Part shown: positions 1 to 17,078 of the stretch, piece after piece | Layout: every line of letters starts with the position of its first letter | Numbering within the stretch: position 1 is the first letter of the stretch | Source: Crambe crambe | Taxonomy: Eukaryota; Porifera; Demospongiae; Poecilosclerida; Crambeidae | NCBI GenBank assembly: GCA_963924555.1 | Contig: OZ004581.1 | Span: 124,001-188,000, forward strand | DNA: 64,000 bases | Direction: 5' to 3' | Notes under the pieces: generated by a model | Database searches by the model: none | Seen by the model: the letters and a program-made list of their open reading frames with translations, nothing else | Told to the model about the DNA's origin: nothing | Position numbers and translations under genes: made by a program

Positions 1-335
1 TATGACAGGTAAGCCCTTTACCTTTTGTGGACCCTTTAGACGACCCTTTACCTCATTCATAGGTGCTGGTTGGCAGCTGGTCCAGGATATTATACCATCT
101 ACATGTTCATTGGTCCTGCAGCTCTGATCATATTGGTAGGGAATAACGATACCTTTTCCTTATTCCATAATGGTATTTTATATTGGATAGATTAATACAC
201 TATTCCTTTTGTTGGTGATCAGAAGTCTGTGCAGGAACTACCACCATAGTAGACAAACAAAGGTTAAACAGCAATCAGCACAATTGAAATTAGTGGCGTA
301 AGTTAGCAGATCTCTCTAACTAATATCTCCATTAC

Positions 336-417
<82 letters not shown>

Positions 418-1398
418 AAATAGGTCACAGGCAAAGGCAGCAGTGATCTTGCTACCTCTGGTGGGGCTACCCTGGGTCTTTGGATTCTTGGCCATCAATG
501 AAGAAACAACACTAAGCTTTGGCATCATTTCCACTATTCTAAATGGACTTCAGGTAAACTCCTTCTTCCTTACACTCAAAGTAGAGCTAAGTCTGATTTC
601 CTCCTTTTCTCATGGATGCAGGGTGTCTTTATCTTCTTCTTCCATGTGGTGCGGACTGATAGGGTGAGTTCTTTGTCATTAATATTATAACTTGCAAATT
701 TATATGTGTACATGTATATCTTCAGATTTGGGGTCGAATCAAAAAGAAGTATGGATTGTTTTCTTCAACCCCCAAAAAATCGGAATTTCAGGTATGATAG
801 ATACAGGTCAATTTTATTGCATTTGTTGATATTATTATCTGTCCAGAGCACTGCCTCCAGCAATTATAGAGAACGTTTTGGTAAGTGAAGATCTATAATT
901 ATATTAAAATTTCAGTAAAGAATCATTGCAGGAGCCATGACAAAAATGTCTCGAGTGGAGCAGTCTGAACCTCGAGAAGAGGAACCTCCTTTAGTACTAC
1001 AGGAAGAGACTTCTGAAGCCAACCTGGAGCCTGACGTCGAATCAGGGCTTGGGGAAGAAATTCCTCCACCCCCTTTGGAACCGACTCCATCCCCTCCTCG
1101 AGAGCCAACTCCACCCCCAGAACCAACCCCTCCTCCTCGTGAGCCAACCCCTCCTGCATCTGAACCAACTCCTCCTTGTGAGCCAACCCCACCTCCTCCA
1201 GAACCAATCCCACCTCCGCCCCCTCCAGAACCAACCTCTCCTCCTCATGAGCCAACCCCTCCTCCATCTGAACCAACTCCTCCTTGTGAGCCAACCCCAC
1301 CTCCGCCCCCTCCAGAACCAACTCCACCCCCTCAACCCGTCCCAAAAGTGATTCCTAAGATACATTACTATAGAGGGAACTGGTCTTATGCAAGATGA
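1..1398 (+). CDS. Adhesion-type (class B2) GPCR, 3' part only
   Basis: The window opens in the last bases of an exon (1-8). Further exons: 63-135 (TM5, reads CWLAAGPGYY then FIGPAALIIL), about 236-297 (basic third intracellular loop ending LKLVA), 431-553 (TM6, ILLPLVGLPWVFG, then ILNGLQ), 622-663 (TM7, VFIFFFHVV), 726-791, 847-880 and 932-1398, stop TGA. The CWL, FIGP, LLPL.G..WVFG and ILN.LQG.FIF series is characteristic of adhesion/latrophilin GPCRs, plasma-membrane receptors with an autoproteolysed ectodomain; the ectodomain lies outside the window. The cytoplasmic tail is about 155 residues, acidic, then a run of Glu-Pro-Thr-Pro-Pro units, and ends in RGNWSYAR. The junction between the exons at 135 and 236 does not close cleanly in frame in my reading, so those ends may be off by a few bases. 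A (TC)n tract precedes the TM6 exon. AATAAA at 1532 could be the polyadenylation signal. Confidence 0.8.
339..414. repeat. (TC)n microsatellite in GPCR intron
   Basis: About 38 TC units, ending some 15 bases before the acceptor of the TM6 exon (431). It supplies the pyrimidine-rich stretch of that intron. The ERERER and SLSLSL open frames across it are artefacts. Confidence 0.95.
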
Positions 1399-4300
1399 AC
1401 GCCACACATGTACACTTTTTATAATAATAATAATTTTTATTAACCACATTAATTTTATCCGGAATAATACCTTATAATTCATGGGCGTGGCATGAATATC
1501 AGTCGATCCGAACTCGAGCGATTATAAACAAAATAAAAATGAGCTGATGAAAGATTTCGGGCGTTTGAAAAGTGGGTGCAGTAGGAACTGAAAAGGCGAA
1601 GAAGTAAACCGTATCAGTGAATATAAAAATTTTTCTGCAAGTCGACGGCGTTGTGATCAAGTTGAAAGCTTTAAGGTGAGCAAGTAAATGCCTTATTTAT
1701 CTGCATGGCGCCTTCACATGCGTGCTAGCTTGCATACAATACACACTTTAGTATACAACAATACAGAGTGTAGCGATTTATTACTACGGGAACATTACCA
1801 TGCCGTGCCTTTTCTAACTTTCTTTATAAAGTCCTTAAGCAGCTGCAAGCTGCAATTTGTATGTAGCTACTAGGGCTATACAGGTTGTGCTTGATTTATT
1901 AATTTACTGATATAACTGATAGAGATTTGATAGCTCTAGATTAGTACATTTACTGCTAATGACAATCACCAACTCTATCAGTTCCATTATTTGTTTGAAG
2001 TGCCTCAAGTCAAAAGAACTCTATTAATTGAGCATGTTTATGCCTTTGTCTGTGTTAACCACATTTCCCTGGGCCTGGGGCCAAGGCTATTCAGAGAAAA
2101 GGATGTATTAGAAATCGCTGCACATGGAAGGAATATCTGTTTCAAAATTATTTTGGGGGTATGGCAGGAGTGTGTCCATAAAGGGTGGATATTTGGTTGT
2201 GGGTGGAATAATAAGTCTCTCAATGAATCTCTGTGTTTTCATGGTAGCAGTCAGTGTCTAGCACATCATTGATATGAATATCTTTGAAGGCATTCACCCC
2301 CAGGCAGAGATTGTTATCAGTCTAAGTTCCAAATCAAGTTTGTTTACCTTCATTTAAGCACCATGGTGGTGTCAATAGATTGAAAGATCTTGGCCTATAG
2401 CCTATAGGGTAAGGCAACTGTATAGTCAGGGTGGAAGTGTTGATTGAGATAATCACCTGGATTTATTTATCCCCCCAGAGATGATGGCTAATGGAGTTTG
2501 AGGTATCAGTGGATCTGTTACTTATTAGCACCATAATGTTATTTACTGTAGAGGTCTAGCCATAATCTTTAATTCAAGCTAGCCACTTCATCACTAAACC
2601 TGATTATTTTTTGGGATGGATTTTTTCTCTAAAGCAGCTGCTACTTAAATTTGCTGTAGAAATCAATCACAGATCTTGTGATATTCTTTGTAATTATGAT
2701 AAATATAAAGGGATAGTGCAGGTGCAGCTGAATCTACATCCTGGTAACCAGGGAAATTGGTTCCTAGATCCTTCTTTATGAAGTGGGTTAGGGGTTTTAG
2801 AGTCAGTCCTCTAACAATAGTGTCAAGTTCCTCTTGAGTGCAATGCTAAGCATAATGATGCTACATCATACCATCACCTGACCCTCTGATGCAAGAAATG
2901 TGGTCACAAAGAGCAGTTGAAAAAGCATATCGCCTCCTATCGACTTTCTTGCTTGATATACAGCATTTGATTAGAATGAAACTTTTCTTATTTTCTTATC
3001 TTAACATTGCTAACCACAATTGTATAACTGCAAGTCTTCAGTGGGTCAAGAATCAACTTGCACCTGGCACTACACTCCCCTCATATCTTATGTATGCTTT
3101 GAATTCCACTGTGCTTTCAAATTGTGACTTTCTTTTTGAAACAACCAAGCCAATAAATATTGATACATGAAGTCAGTTTTATTATTTTCTGTGGTCAGGC
3201 CTTGAATGAGTATTCGCTATGTCTTGGACACTTATTAGATGGCGTGTCCTTCCTTTGGAGATGTGTGAGGAGTGAGAGTTTATGTGAAGGTATACATATA
3301 TAGATAAGGGTTGTGTCTGCATAAGGATACACCATGCTGGTTTATTTTGAAATGTGATCTGAATTCCATTGACATGAGTGCCTCCATTTTTCCTGTCAGT
3401 CTTTCATTATAGCTACAGGGCATTAGCCATATGAGGTATTGGGTCCTTTTTCAGGGGTAATGATGTGTAATCCAACACCAGAGTCACATGGCTAGCTTGG
3501 GTGTGTGAGGGGCATGATATATCATGTGACTTGGCAACTAGTTAGGAATGTTTTGGCCTCCTATGATTCAGATCAGACAACAAAGCCTACCAATTTTGAG
3601 TGATTGTGATCACACGATCCCACAGTATGGGTATGTGGGCACATGACGCCACATTGAGATGGTCAAAACACATGTCACATGGTTAGGATAGCTAGTGTGA
3701 TCACAATGGAGAGACTATGTAATCACATTGACCTGTGATGGAATGTACACTGGAACTTGTCCACAGCCCTGCATGGTATTGTTTCTCTCTGTCATATGAT
3801 AAAGATATCACATGATGGGAGGAGTAGAACGATGTTACTCTACCAATAGCTAATTCTTTTAGTTGACTGGGTAGCTGCATCTGTACCCAGTTAACAGAGA
3901 CAGTCAAAAACCATTTTGTTGGCAATACAAATCTGCAGTGTGTGTCTATAATGATGAATCCATGAAGACTTAAGGAATTAAGAATATTTGTTTAGAGCAG
4001 AGAAGGATGTGTATGTCTTTTTGTGGGAGCTCTGTTTATTTCCTTGTTAGCTACCTCTCATCCATTAAAGTATCTCAGATATGCCTGCAATGTAACTCAC
4101 ATTCTAGGATATCATTGGGCATTCCAGGATATTATTGGATATCTGTGGGGTGTCCTAGTTAGGGACTGGCACATTATGCTTTTTTTGCTTCCCTATTATT
4201 CTATTCTTCAATTCCAGCTTTATAAAGTCATTATTCTTTTTTTACTGATCTATTATTCTTTAATTATGCTCTTACATGATGTCATCATGTATTGAAAGAC

Positions 4301-4608
4301 TACGTAAATAGCTATTTGCTCTCTCACTAGCAGACAAGTTTGGTCAAGCTAGGCTAGCTAGTGTAGGCACACATGATAAATACATTCAAGATCAACAATG
4401 GAGTTCACTTTCGATAGCCTATTATGCCAGCATTATGCTTCCTGCTTTGATGGACCTATTATTCCCAAAACTATGCTGGCAGAATGTGCCAGTCCCTAGT
4501 CCTAGTCCATTGGGTAGTCTGACTGAGGGTACAGATTGTTATCATATGACCTTACCTTGTCCCTCCCCCAAACCTCACACAAACAAGCAGGGAAGAGTGA
4601 TTGGTGAG
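1399..4608. other. Intergenic region with possible leader exon of the first CABIT-SAM gene
   Basis: No supported coding exon. About 1480-1675 is less AT-rich and ends in AAG followed by GTGAGC. It could be a 5' noncoding exon spliced to the first coding exon near 4609; the other family members show the same pattern. Between 1.9 and 4.1 kb I see only AT-rich sequence. At 4155-4316 lies one arm of a dispersed repeat, and at 4420-4505 a small foldback of the same GCATTATG/CATAATG family just before the gene. Confidence 0.5.
4155..4316 (+). mobile_element. Dispersed MITE-like repeat, copy 1 (inverted partner at 9795-9957)
   Basis: The segment from AGGGACTGGCACATTATGC to the TATTGAAAGACTACGTAAA stretch recurs in reverse complement at 9795-9957 with few changes. 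No coding capacity. The two copies lie 5.5 kb apart, one upstream of the first CABIT-SAM gene and one in its large intron. Confidence 0.75.
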
Positions 4609-7037
4609 ATGGATAGTAGCCGTCTGTATGAGGTCCTTCCTATGGACATCCCTCCCTCTGGCCCCACCTCCTGGAGTGCCTCCAAGCAGTTCTCTCGTTC
4701 CAAGTCGTGTATGGCTGTTCCTCCTGGCTCTTCCACGTACTCCGTCCCAAGGGGGATCAACGGGACCCCACCTTCTTCCTGTGTGGTCCCCCCTGCTGTC
4801 CCCCCACGGAACAAGAACATGACAGAGGGGGAGAGGCAATCGGGAACAAGTTCCCTTGGAACGTCCCCTAATGACAAGAGAGGATCTCTCTCTCGTTTTG
4901 GTCAAACACAAGGTAAATTTAATCTACTCAAAAAACTCATTTGATTTTTTCATGTCCCCTCTCCCTCAGGTATCACCAAATCCCCTAGCATAAGTTCCAT
5001 CAGTGAAGAACTGGCACTAAAGGACTTTATGACCAAATATGCAAAGTCTTTGCCACACAGGGTCAAGGTCTGCAAAGGATTCTATGGCGTCTCAGACCAG
5101 ACTGCCGTTACCACTGGTGACATACTAAATATGCACTTCCTAAAGAGTACAAAGGTTAGTTTTATTAAAGAGGGAGCATATCTCTGTCTTGCCTTCATTG
5201 GTGTGTGCAATTAACAACAATAAAACTTTTTGAGGTATAATTTCTTTTACTTTGCATAGGTTGTTGTCATAGAAACAGGTCCCCAACAAGGTTCTACTAC
5301 ATATTCTGTCCCGCTGACCTCGGCGATCCAATTTTCTCCTCTGTATGACCCCAATGATAACCTGGACGATGCCAAAAAGGGCTTCTGGTTCAACTCGGCG
5401 GGTGATCTTCTTGCCCAAAAAACATTGCCCAAGGTAGCTCTTACTTAAATAACTGATAAGACCAGTCCACTAATTTTAGATAACATAACTCTGTTATTTC
5501 AGATTGTGAGGGTGACAAAGTCACACCAGGGTGGCAATGCCGAAAACTCTGTTGCTGAAAACGAATTGCTCCTTATCAGGGGTACTCGCAGCAAGCTAAC
5601 AGGTACATGTGTGTATGTATGTATGTATGTATGTATCTGTGTGTATGTAGCTGTGTTATAGAAGTATCAGGTCATACATGAAGAAGCTAATTCATTTATG
5701 TTTTCAAATATCTCTTAGTCAATTTAAACCAACTAGCTGATAGAGATGACTAGCTAGACCTGACTCCATGACTCAACATTTGATTGGGTTCAGTTTGAAA
5801 AAGTGGCAAACCTGTAACATTAAATATGTCTGCTAGTGAACATAGATTCAAGTCATTAAGTTTGACGAGCTAGCAATAACAGGTTAATGAAAATGTGTTG
5901 TTATGAGAGTCACAGATTCTGACATGCCCGTCAGTGATCTAATTTTGGCAGCTTTCCACTGACCCAGTGAAGGAAGTTAACTGAATGGGGCTCAATCCAT
6001 GAATACCAGGAATAGAATAGATAGTCCATGTTGTCTCCAGTAGAGTAATTCCATGCGTGTGAAGTAGTAGACATTTTTTCCACCTTCAAGAAAGAGTAAC
6101 CTTGTAGTAACACTGATCGAGTTATGTCTGCAATGTGAGAGGAGGGAGGTGATGACTGGGTAGGAGTTGGGTGATGTTAACACTAGCTCTCACATTGGTT
6201 AGTCATTGCTGTGGCCAGTCCAAATTCCATGCATGGGAAGTAGACATTTTTTTCCACCTTCTAACATGCCTTGTAGTAACACTGATCGAGGTGTGAGAGG
6301 AGAGAGGTGATAACTGGATCTTTGTGGTGTTAATTGGTAGGAGCTGGGCTTTCACATTGGTTAGTCATTGCTGTTGGCCAGTCCATCGACACACACAAAC
6401 TTTACTCTCCTATGACTATATTTTGGGACCCTCTCACTTCACTCTCCAAATGCAGCCCTGCCCTCCTTGCTAATACAGTGGGGTAGAACCTCCTGATTAA
6501 TTGGCACACAATGTTGAGTGGTTACATGTACTCCATTCAGAGGTAGATGATCAATGCAGTTGGAGGTTTTTTTTGGTATGTAATTTTTGTAGTTCCTGTT
6601 ACACGCAAGTCCCTCTTATGTGGAAGTGTTTAGATGTGTCAGCTCTTGTGAGTGTTTCACAGCTATTGGAAAGTCATTGATAAGAGCTTTTTTCCCCAAA
6701 GAATTCAGCTGTTTTGGTTTGCCCTCTCTTTTTTTGTGTATTACGAGTTTCTTTGGTTTATGCAGGGAAGCAACTTCGTGTGCACAGTCTCACCTCCAAT
6801 AAAAAGAAGTGTTTGAGTGAGAACTGCCTGGGGCACTTCACCACTGCCCCCGATAAACTCTGCATGTATCTCTATGAGATTACCATGAACCTCTCTGATG
6901 CTCTCCCTTGCAAAGTGAGTATCTTGGTACTACTAAGTACTAATGGTAATGGTGCGTCTTTTGATCTGAAGGCAATGTCACACAGTTGTGTTTAGAGTCA
7001 CTAAATGATCTTACTATCCTAAAGACAGAGAGAGAGG

Positions 7038-7103
<66 letters not shown>

Positions 7104-9190
7104 GGAAACTTCATTTCTTCCCCTCACGGATTCACTTCCCTTAAAATATTTACTTTGCAGGCTCTAGTCTCTCTCTTCAACTCTCATGATAGTGTCTTGA
7201 ATGACTTGCAAGGAGCAGTTGTCCTCTTGACAAAGTGCATCACCGAGACCTCTGTCATCGCTACAAGGTGAGGCAGCTCAACTACATACATGGAATTAAG
7301 TGTGATTTTGTTGTTGTTGTTTGTTGATGTTTAGTGCTCTGGGGGATGAGAGTTGCGAGTCTCCAGACGTTGCTGAGATGCCTGTCAACCTTGACATTGA
7401 GGTGGAGGCCGTCCCACTAGACGAACATGACATTGAGCACCTCCGCATGGACACCAGGTAAGATCACACCACAGAGAATGTTTTACATGACAAATGTGAA
7501 TCTAAGCATTCACTGTGATACCTAGGTTCACTTTTGACCTAAATCAGTTGCGAAAAAAATTACGAAAAATTCTAGCAATTTTTTTTTATGAGATAGGAAT
7601 CTAAGCATTACTAGGATTCATTTTTTGTTTAGTAAGTATTATGTGATTGTGGTTTCATTCCTTAGGCAAATGTATGAGGAGTTTGATCCATACTCGGTCT
7701 GTCTGTACATGACAAAAGCCACAAAGAGAATGTACGACATTCAATGCATGCTCTACACCAAACTCATGCATGGAAACGACTTCAGAGGACTGGAGATCAT
7801 ACGACCCAATGCCATCATTAACACGCCCAAACGCCCAGAAACATCATCATCAGCAGCCCCTCCTCCCCCTCTCCCCCCGTCCCAATCCTCGTCCTCCTCC
7901 ACTGCCACTCCCACTACTATTGTCACCTCCACACAGCAAGCCCCACCCCCTCAGGTAGTCATTTAAGTAATACTAATTGTGAGTGGAATGAGGGGCCACT
8001 ACTATTGTCTCATACGTTCTTCTGGTTTTGTCCAGTGGGATACAGTGACGTAATCGGCTAAAACTTCAATGCTTTGCATTAATGTGCCTCCACTTTATCC
8101 TCCTATAGGGCTACCAATCTCTTAACTCTGCTCCCTCCACCCCCTCCTCAAAGCCAGGTGGACACATGGAGTACTACGTGGTGATGTCTCCTGGCGCTAG
8201 CCGTACTGTTTCCCAGGTAACTAACCATGCCATGCCCACTTTAACTACAAGAATTCATGCTATTCTCTCTCTCTCCATCCAGGAGGATACATCTGACCAA
8301 TCTGGTGACTCTATTATTTCATACCGCGATCATCTAGCAATGCTGGAGGGACACAACCGTCATTTGGAAATGACAGTGAGCAAGAACCAAGAAGAGATGA
8401 AGAGTTTGACCGCCCTCGTAAAGCACTTGGAGAGACGTGTGGAGTCCCTTGCTAATCAGCTACGCATGGTGTCCCTGGGACGCCCCATCCCTCCCTCTCA
8501 TGGCTCTGCTGGGAGCAGCTTCTCGGACAGCCCCCCTAGTCCTCCCGTATCTGTGGACGACAGGCCTCCAGCACCTCTGCCTGGTAAGTCTGTAATCCAA
8601 CAGTAACAAAAAAAATCCAACATCATTTTTTGCTGTTAAGTTTGATTTGATTTTTCCATTTAGCTGGCGTACGAGGTTCCCACAATCAGATGGTTGGAAC
8701 ATACGATGCAGCATACCACTTTATTGGAGGCAGCATGGAAGGATTGTCCCCTCCAGACCAGCCCCGAGGCATTTACAGCTCTGCCCAGGATGATGAGTCA
8801 GCAATGAGCAATGAAGAGTACCTCATGACCCTTAACCATCAACAGGTGAGTGAGTGTGGCAGGGGTGTGGCAAGTGTGACTGTGTGTGTTTAGTATCGTA
8901 AGATCTTAATGGTCTCATAGCACATGACTTGAGCTGTGAATGTGATTGGTCGATGAGATTCACAAGTTGAGGTACTTGGGACAATTGGAATATTTTGTGA
9001 CTGTCATATGAGTTTTCCGATGAATGTTCTAACATCTCAGATGAATCTCTACACTCACAAATGAATATGTCTGGTCTAGTTCATGAATATTTTTTTCATT
9101 CTTGGAACATTTATTATCAAGATAAACATCTAAAATTGTGAGTGTGTGAGTATGACACATTTCATCATCTTTACCATATTCACATCTTCA

Positions 9191-9245
<55 letters not shown>

Positions 9246-11417
9246 CATGTTAAATTGAATTACCCCACTTGTTTAGCAGAATTACTTGCTTCCTAGAGCA
9301 GTGAGCTTTTCTGTCTGCCTCTTCGCCCACGATACTTGAAGAATTATTATAAGAATCTTGTTTCTTCCTTCAATTACTCTCTGGAAGTTTTGTGTGATGA
9401 ATATTGGGTTCCTGCTCTGTAGTACTGTACCATCCTGTGGCAGACTTGATGTCTGTAGTTTGTGACTTATCTAACGTGAGAAATGTCCTCTTTTCCCCGC
9501 AAATAGTGGAACTCATTGCTGTGTCCTATAGTCTATTGATGAATCAGTTAGTATTGTAGGTGTAAGAGGAATGGCTCATCTTGTATATTTACATGATGGA
9601 GTGGTGTAAGAATATAGCTATCACATGATCTTGATTTGGGTGTATGTAAAGTAAAAGGTGACCTTTTTTATTCGTGGGTAGCAGACTTTTGGGTGTGTCT
9701 GTGGTGAATAGAGGCTATCTAGTTGTGGTCTTGCAGCCCACATGTCAGCCAAAATTGGTGTAGTGCCAAGAATTGATCTAGTAGAATGAGATTACAGATA
9801 GCTATTTACTTAGTCTTTCAATACATATGACATCAGGTACGAGCATAATTAAAGAATAATAGGTCAGTAAAAAAAGAATAATGACTTTAAACAGCTGGAA
9901 TTAAAGAATAGAATAATAGGGAAGCAAAAAAGCATAATGTGCCAGTCCCTATCTAGTAGAGATCTTCCCTATGTATACAAACAACACTGATATTTTTTCT
10001 TGTGGTGAAAAAGTGCTTGGATTTCAACTGTGTGAAGTGGTTGCTAGTAGCAGTCAGCACACATGAAAGCTGCCTGGCTGTGTCTTGTGGAAGGAGTAGG
10101 TTCCACTTTGCAGTTACCAGCTTTCTGACTGGATACCAGCTGTTCAATTTGGTAATTCCCTGGTGTCCCAATTTCCTGATAGCGCCCTTTGACCCTCAGG
10201 TCATTCTTGAATAGTCCTATGAATAAGTGTCACTACTGATTGGCAGAGATGTCTTCAAAGGTAGCGTTACTCACTCCTGCTTGTATGTAGCTAGTTTCAT
10301 AATCCTTTCACAGTCAATTTCCTAGTGAGAGTCTAGAGTATATTATGCTTGCGGTATGTATAATTGATAATGCCAGTTAGGTCTTTTGTATCTAATTTAA
10401 TAAATTTTTCACATGCAGGGCATTTGTTGACTCAAATACCCAAATATCATTAGTGGAGGAACTTTAGTAGCTTCTGAGGACGTTGGTTTCTCTCAGCTGG
10501 TGGAAATCCCAGCATAATGCCATCACCTTAAATTACTTATGGGCTGAATAATGGGCAGATTTGGATGAGTGATTTCCTTCCTTCCAGGGTGAGCCTGGCA
10601 GTGTTGGAAGGTGTGAGTAGGGCCTTGGCACAGCTGGTCTGCTGCGTGTAGCAACAGGTGGTTTGAGGCCTTAAGTGTTCTGGTTGTAATTCTTACTCCA
10701 ATCCAAACCAGAGAGGCTTGATTATCAGTGCACAGTTAGACCATATTCAGTGCACACAGTTGCTTGTTTGGTGAGGTTTTGCTTGGCATCCCATACCACT
10801 ACATTGGTTCACCTTGAGTATTGTTTGACTGGTCAGGGCTTGGTAATTATTTCATTTGTCTGCAGGAAATTAAGAGCCCTTGCAAAAATAGGTGTGGTTT
10901 ACCTTGTTGCATTGGTATGAGTGTTCACCCCATTCATTGGTTATGCTAAATAGACCTTTAGTCCCTACATAACTCAAAGGTCATGACCTTTGGTCCCTAC
11001 ATAAGAGCTATACTGCAATCTCTGATAGCCAGCCATTTTTGATTTTTTCTTCCGTTGTTCCTTGCTTCAGGTGATGAATCTGCTTGACTTGATGGGGATG
11101 AAGCAATATCAGGACAACTTTAAGGCTGAACAGATCAATGGTGAAATTCTTGCAGATTGTGATGAGGAGGTTTTAAAGAATGACCTGAAAGTCACTTCAA
11201 AACTGCACAGAATGAGATTGCTCAAACTGATATCAGGTAAAGGTCGTCAAGACTGTGGTCACCATATATTATATTATGTGTAGTTTTTAAAGATGATGAC
11301 CATTACCTATTTTATTCTGCAGGTCGTCATTCAGCTAGAAACATTCTTAATGGTGAAGATCCCTACTCAACAAACACAGCAGTTAATACCCTTCCAGGGA
11401 GAGCTGTGACAAAATAG
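4609..11417 (+). CDS. CABIT-coiled-coil-SAM adaptor, family member 1 (GAREM/Themis-like)
   Basis: Exons: 4609-4912, 4970-5154, 5260-5433, 5503-5602, 6766-6914, 7161-7267, 7335-7457, 7666-7954, 8109-8216, 8283-8583, 8664-8845, 11071-11236, 11323-11417. They join in one frame to 760 aa. Residues 1-110 are Ser/Pro-rich with an SH3 ligand (PPAVPPRN). About 115-430 is the CABIT domain (starts LKDFMTKYAKSLPHRVKV, contains YSVPLTSAIQFSPLYDP, later LSENCLGHF). About 440-480 is Pro-rich, 527-575 a coiled coil (SLTALVKHLERRVESLANQL), and 675-730 a SAM domain (LLDLMGMKQYQDNF, SKLHRMRLLKLISG). GAREM proteins share the CABIT plus C-terminal SAM layout and recruit GRB2 and SHP2 below receptor tyrosine kinases, so a cytosolic adaptor role is inferred. 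Candidate phosphotyrosines include EYYVVM and EEYLMT. An upstream in-frame ATG at 4435 lies in repeat sequence, so I chose 4609. Confidence 0.85.
5603..6765 (+). repeat. Intron of member 1 with a 160-175 bp tandem duplication
   Basis: Within this intron, about 6048-6223 and 6224-6384 are tandem copies. Both carry GTAGTAACACTGATCGAG and CACATTGGTTAGTCATTGCT, diverged by small indels. A short (GTAT)n run follows the donor near 5612-5635. Nothing coding is apparent. Confidence 0.75.
6944..7020 (-). repeat. Inverted, non-coding copy of member 2 exon 15860-15944
   Basis: Read in reverse complement, this intronic segment matches the coding exon at 15860-15944 of the next gene over about 80 bases. 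I see one 7-base deletion and one substitution in the shared part. Both copies adjoin a (TC)n/(GA)n tract on the same side, so the microsatellite probably moved with the exon. Confidence 0.85.
7026..7099. repeat. (AG)n microsatellite
   Basis: AG dinucleotide run in an intron of member 1, directly after the inverted exon copy at 6944-7020. Confidence 0.95.
8846..11070 (+). repeat. Large intron of member 1 before the SAM exons
   Basis: A 2.2-kb intron. It holds a (TC)n run at 9194-9243 and the inverted partner (9795-9957) of the repeat at 4155-4316. At about 10960-11035 there is a duplicated TCCCTACATAA motif of a kind also seen near 31007 and 41763. I see no coding segment inside it. Confidence 0.7.
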
Positions 11418-12615
11418 ATGATATCCTTCCTCCTGTTCCTTCCTCATCTGGCCACTTCAGTTCCTACTTTTCCCCTTTCAATACTTTTACATGTTCACTC
11501 TTTGTGGTGGAAGTCTTTCTTGTGGTTTGCTTTGGAGATAATTTTCTCTCCGCTATTTTTAAAAAGAGGTTGTTTTGTTATGCACAACCAGTGTGTCTCA
11601 CTGATATATCATGAAGGATCCAAGTCACATAACAATCAACAATTCACAACAAACAAACGATAAACAAGCAACAATAGGCATATTGACATACGACTCGCTA
11701 TTCATCAATCTTAATACAGGTTAAAAAGGGACTTCTCACTGTGACCTTCATTTTTGTTATTACTCAACTCTTGTGTTCTCAAGTTATTTTATATCTTTTA
11801 TTGTAAGATTGCCATTTCATTTCTATCGTCATTGTCACGCAATGTTGTGTTATTATCGGGAAAATTAATTTTTTTCCTTTTTAAATTGCAAATTATACGC
11901 ATGCGCAGTAGCATCCTCGTGGCTTATTATCAATCGTTTAAGGGGCGTGGTTTTCCCCACTCTGCTCAGATCAAGGGCTTCAATCGTGATAGTGCAGCCT
12001 GGCTAGTGCTGACAGCTATAGACAATTGGATCTAAAGGTGCATGCTTCAGCCTAGATCAGGTAAGCTACTAGTAGAATACAGCATGCATACGATACGCTA
12101 GCAAGAGCTTGTGCTATGGCTGGACTTGTATTAGCTCAGCTTGGAGCTTGTTAGCATAGTTTATATAAATAATCGATATGTAAGTGTTGTTGAGACGAAG
12201 GTGAGCGGGCGGGTGGATGCATAGTGGATGGTGCATATAGTGACCATTGACATGCACTGATTGCTAGCTGAATGAAGTGCCAAGTGGCCACTTAATGCAA
12301 TTATTTAATACTATTATACGATGGTTGTTACAATGCATGTGGATTTGGCTGGGATCCTTGACATGTGCAGGTGGGGTAGTCAGCTGGCTGAAATAGAGGT
12401 TTTTATAATGGTTGGTATGATGTGGTCGTTCTGTTCCCCAAACATTGTAATACTTCAGTGTGATGTGGTTTGAGAGTTTAGCTGGACTAGTGTACTAAAA
12501 TCACCCCTGTTGTTATCCTAAGATTCCTTGGTTGGTTGAATCACTTATGTAATACATTATAGAGCTCATACTCTGTGCTGACGGAACTTCACACATTGCT
12601 CCTCCTCCCCTCAAA
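11418..12615 (+). promoter_or_regulatory. 3' flank of member 1 and promoter/leader region of member 2
   Basis: No protein-coding exon found. 11895-12060 is richer in GC, contains ACGCATGCGCAG (close to the NRF1 palindrome) and ends in GATCAG followed by GTAAGC, so it is a plausible leader exon for the gene starting at 12616. The start region reads through CCTCCCCTCAAAATG. Confidence 0.45.

Positions 12616-17078
<4,463 letters not shown>

Noticed and set aside
316..534. Open frames reading ERERER or SLSLSL across TC/GA runs (also 13218-13571, 15571-16012, 27242-27566)
   Set aside because: They are translations of microsatellites that lie within introns of well-supported genes.
923..1345. Minus-strand and alternative-frame proteins opposite the GPCR tail
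   Set aside because: Mirror frames of the proline-rich repeat; the plus-strand frame continues the receptor with correct phases.
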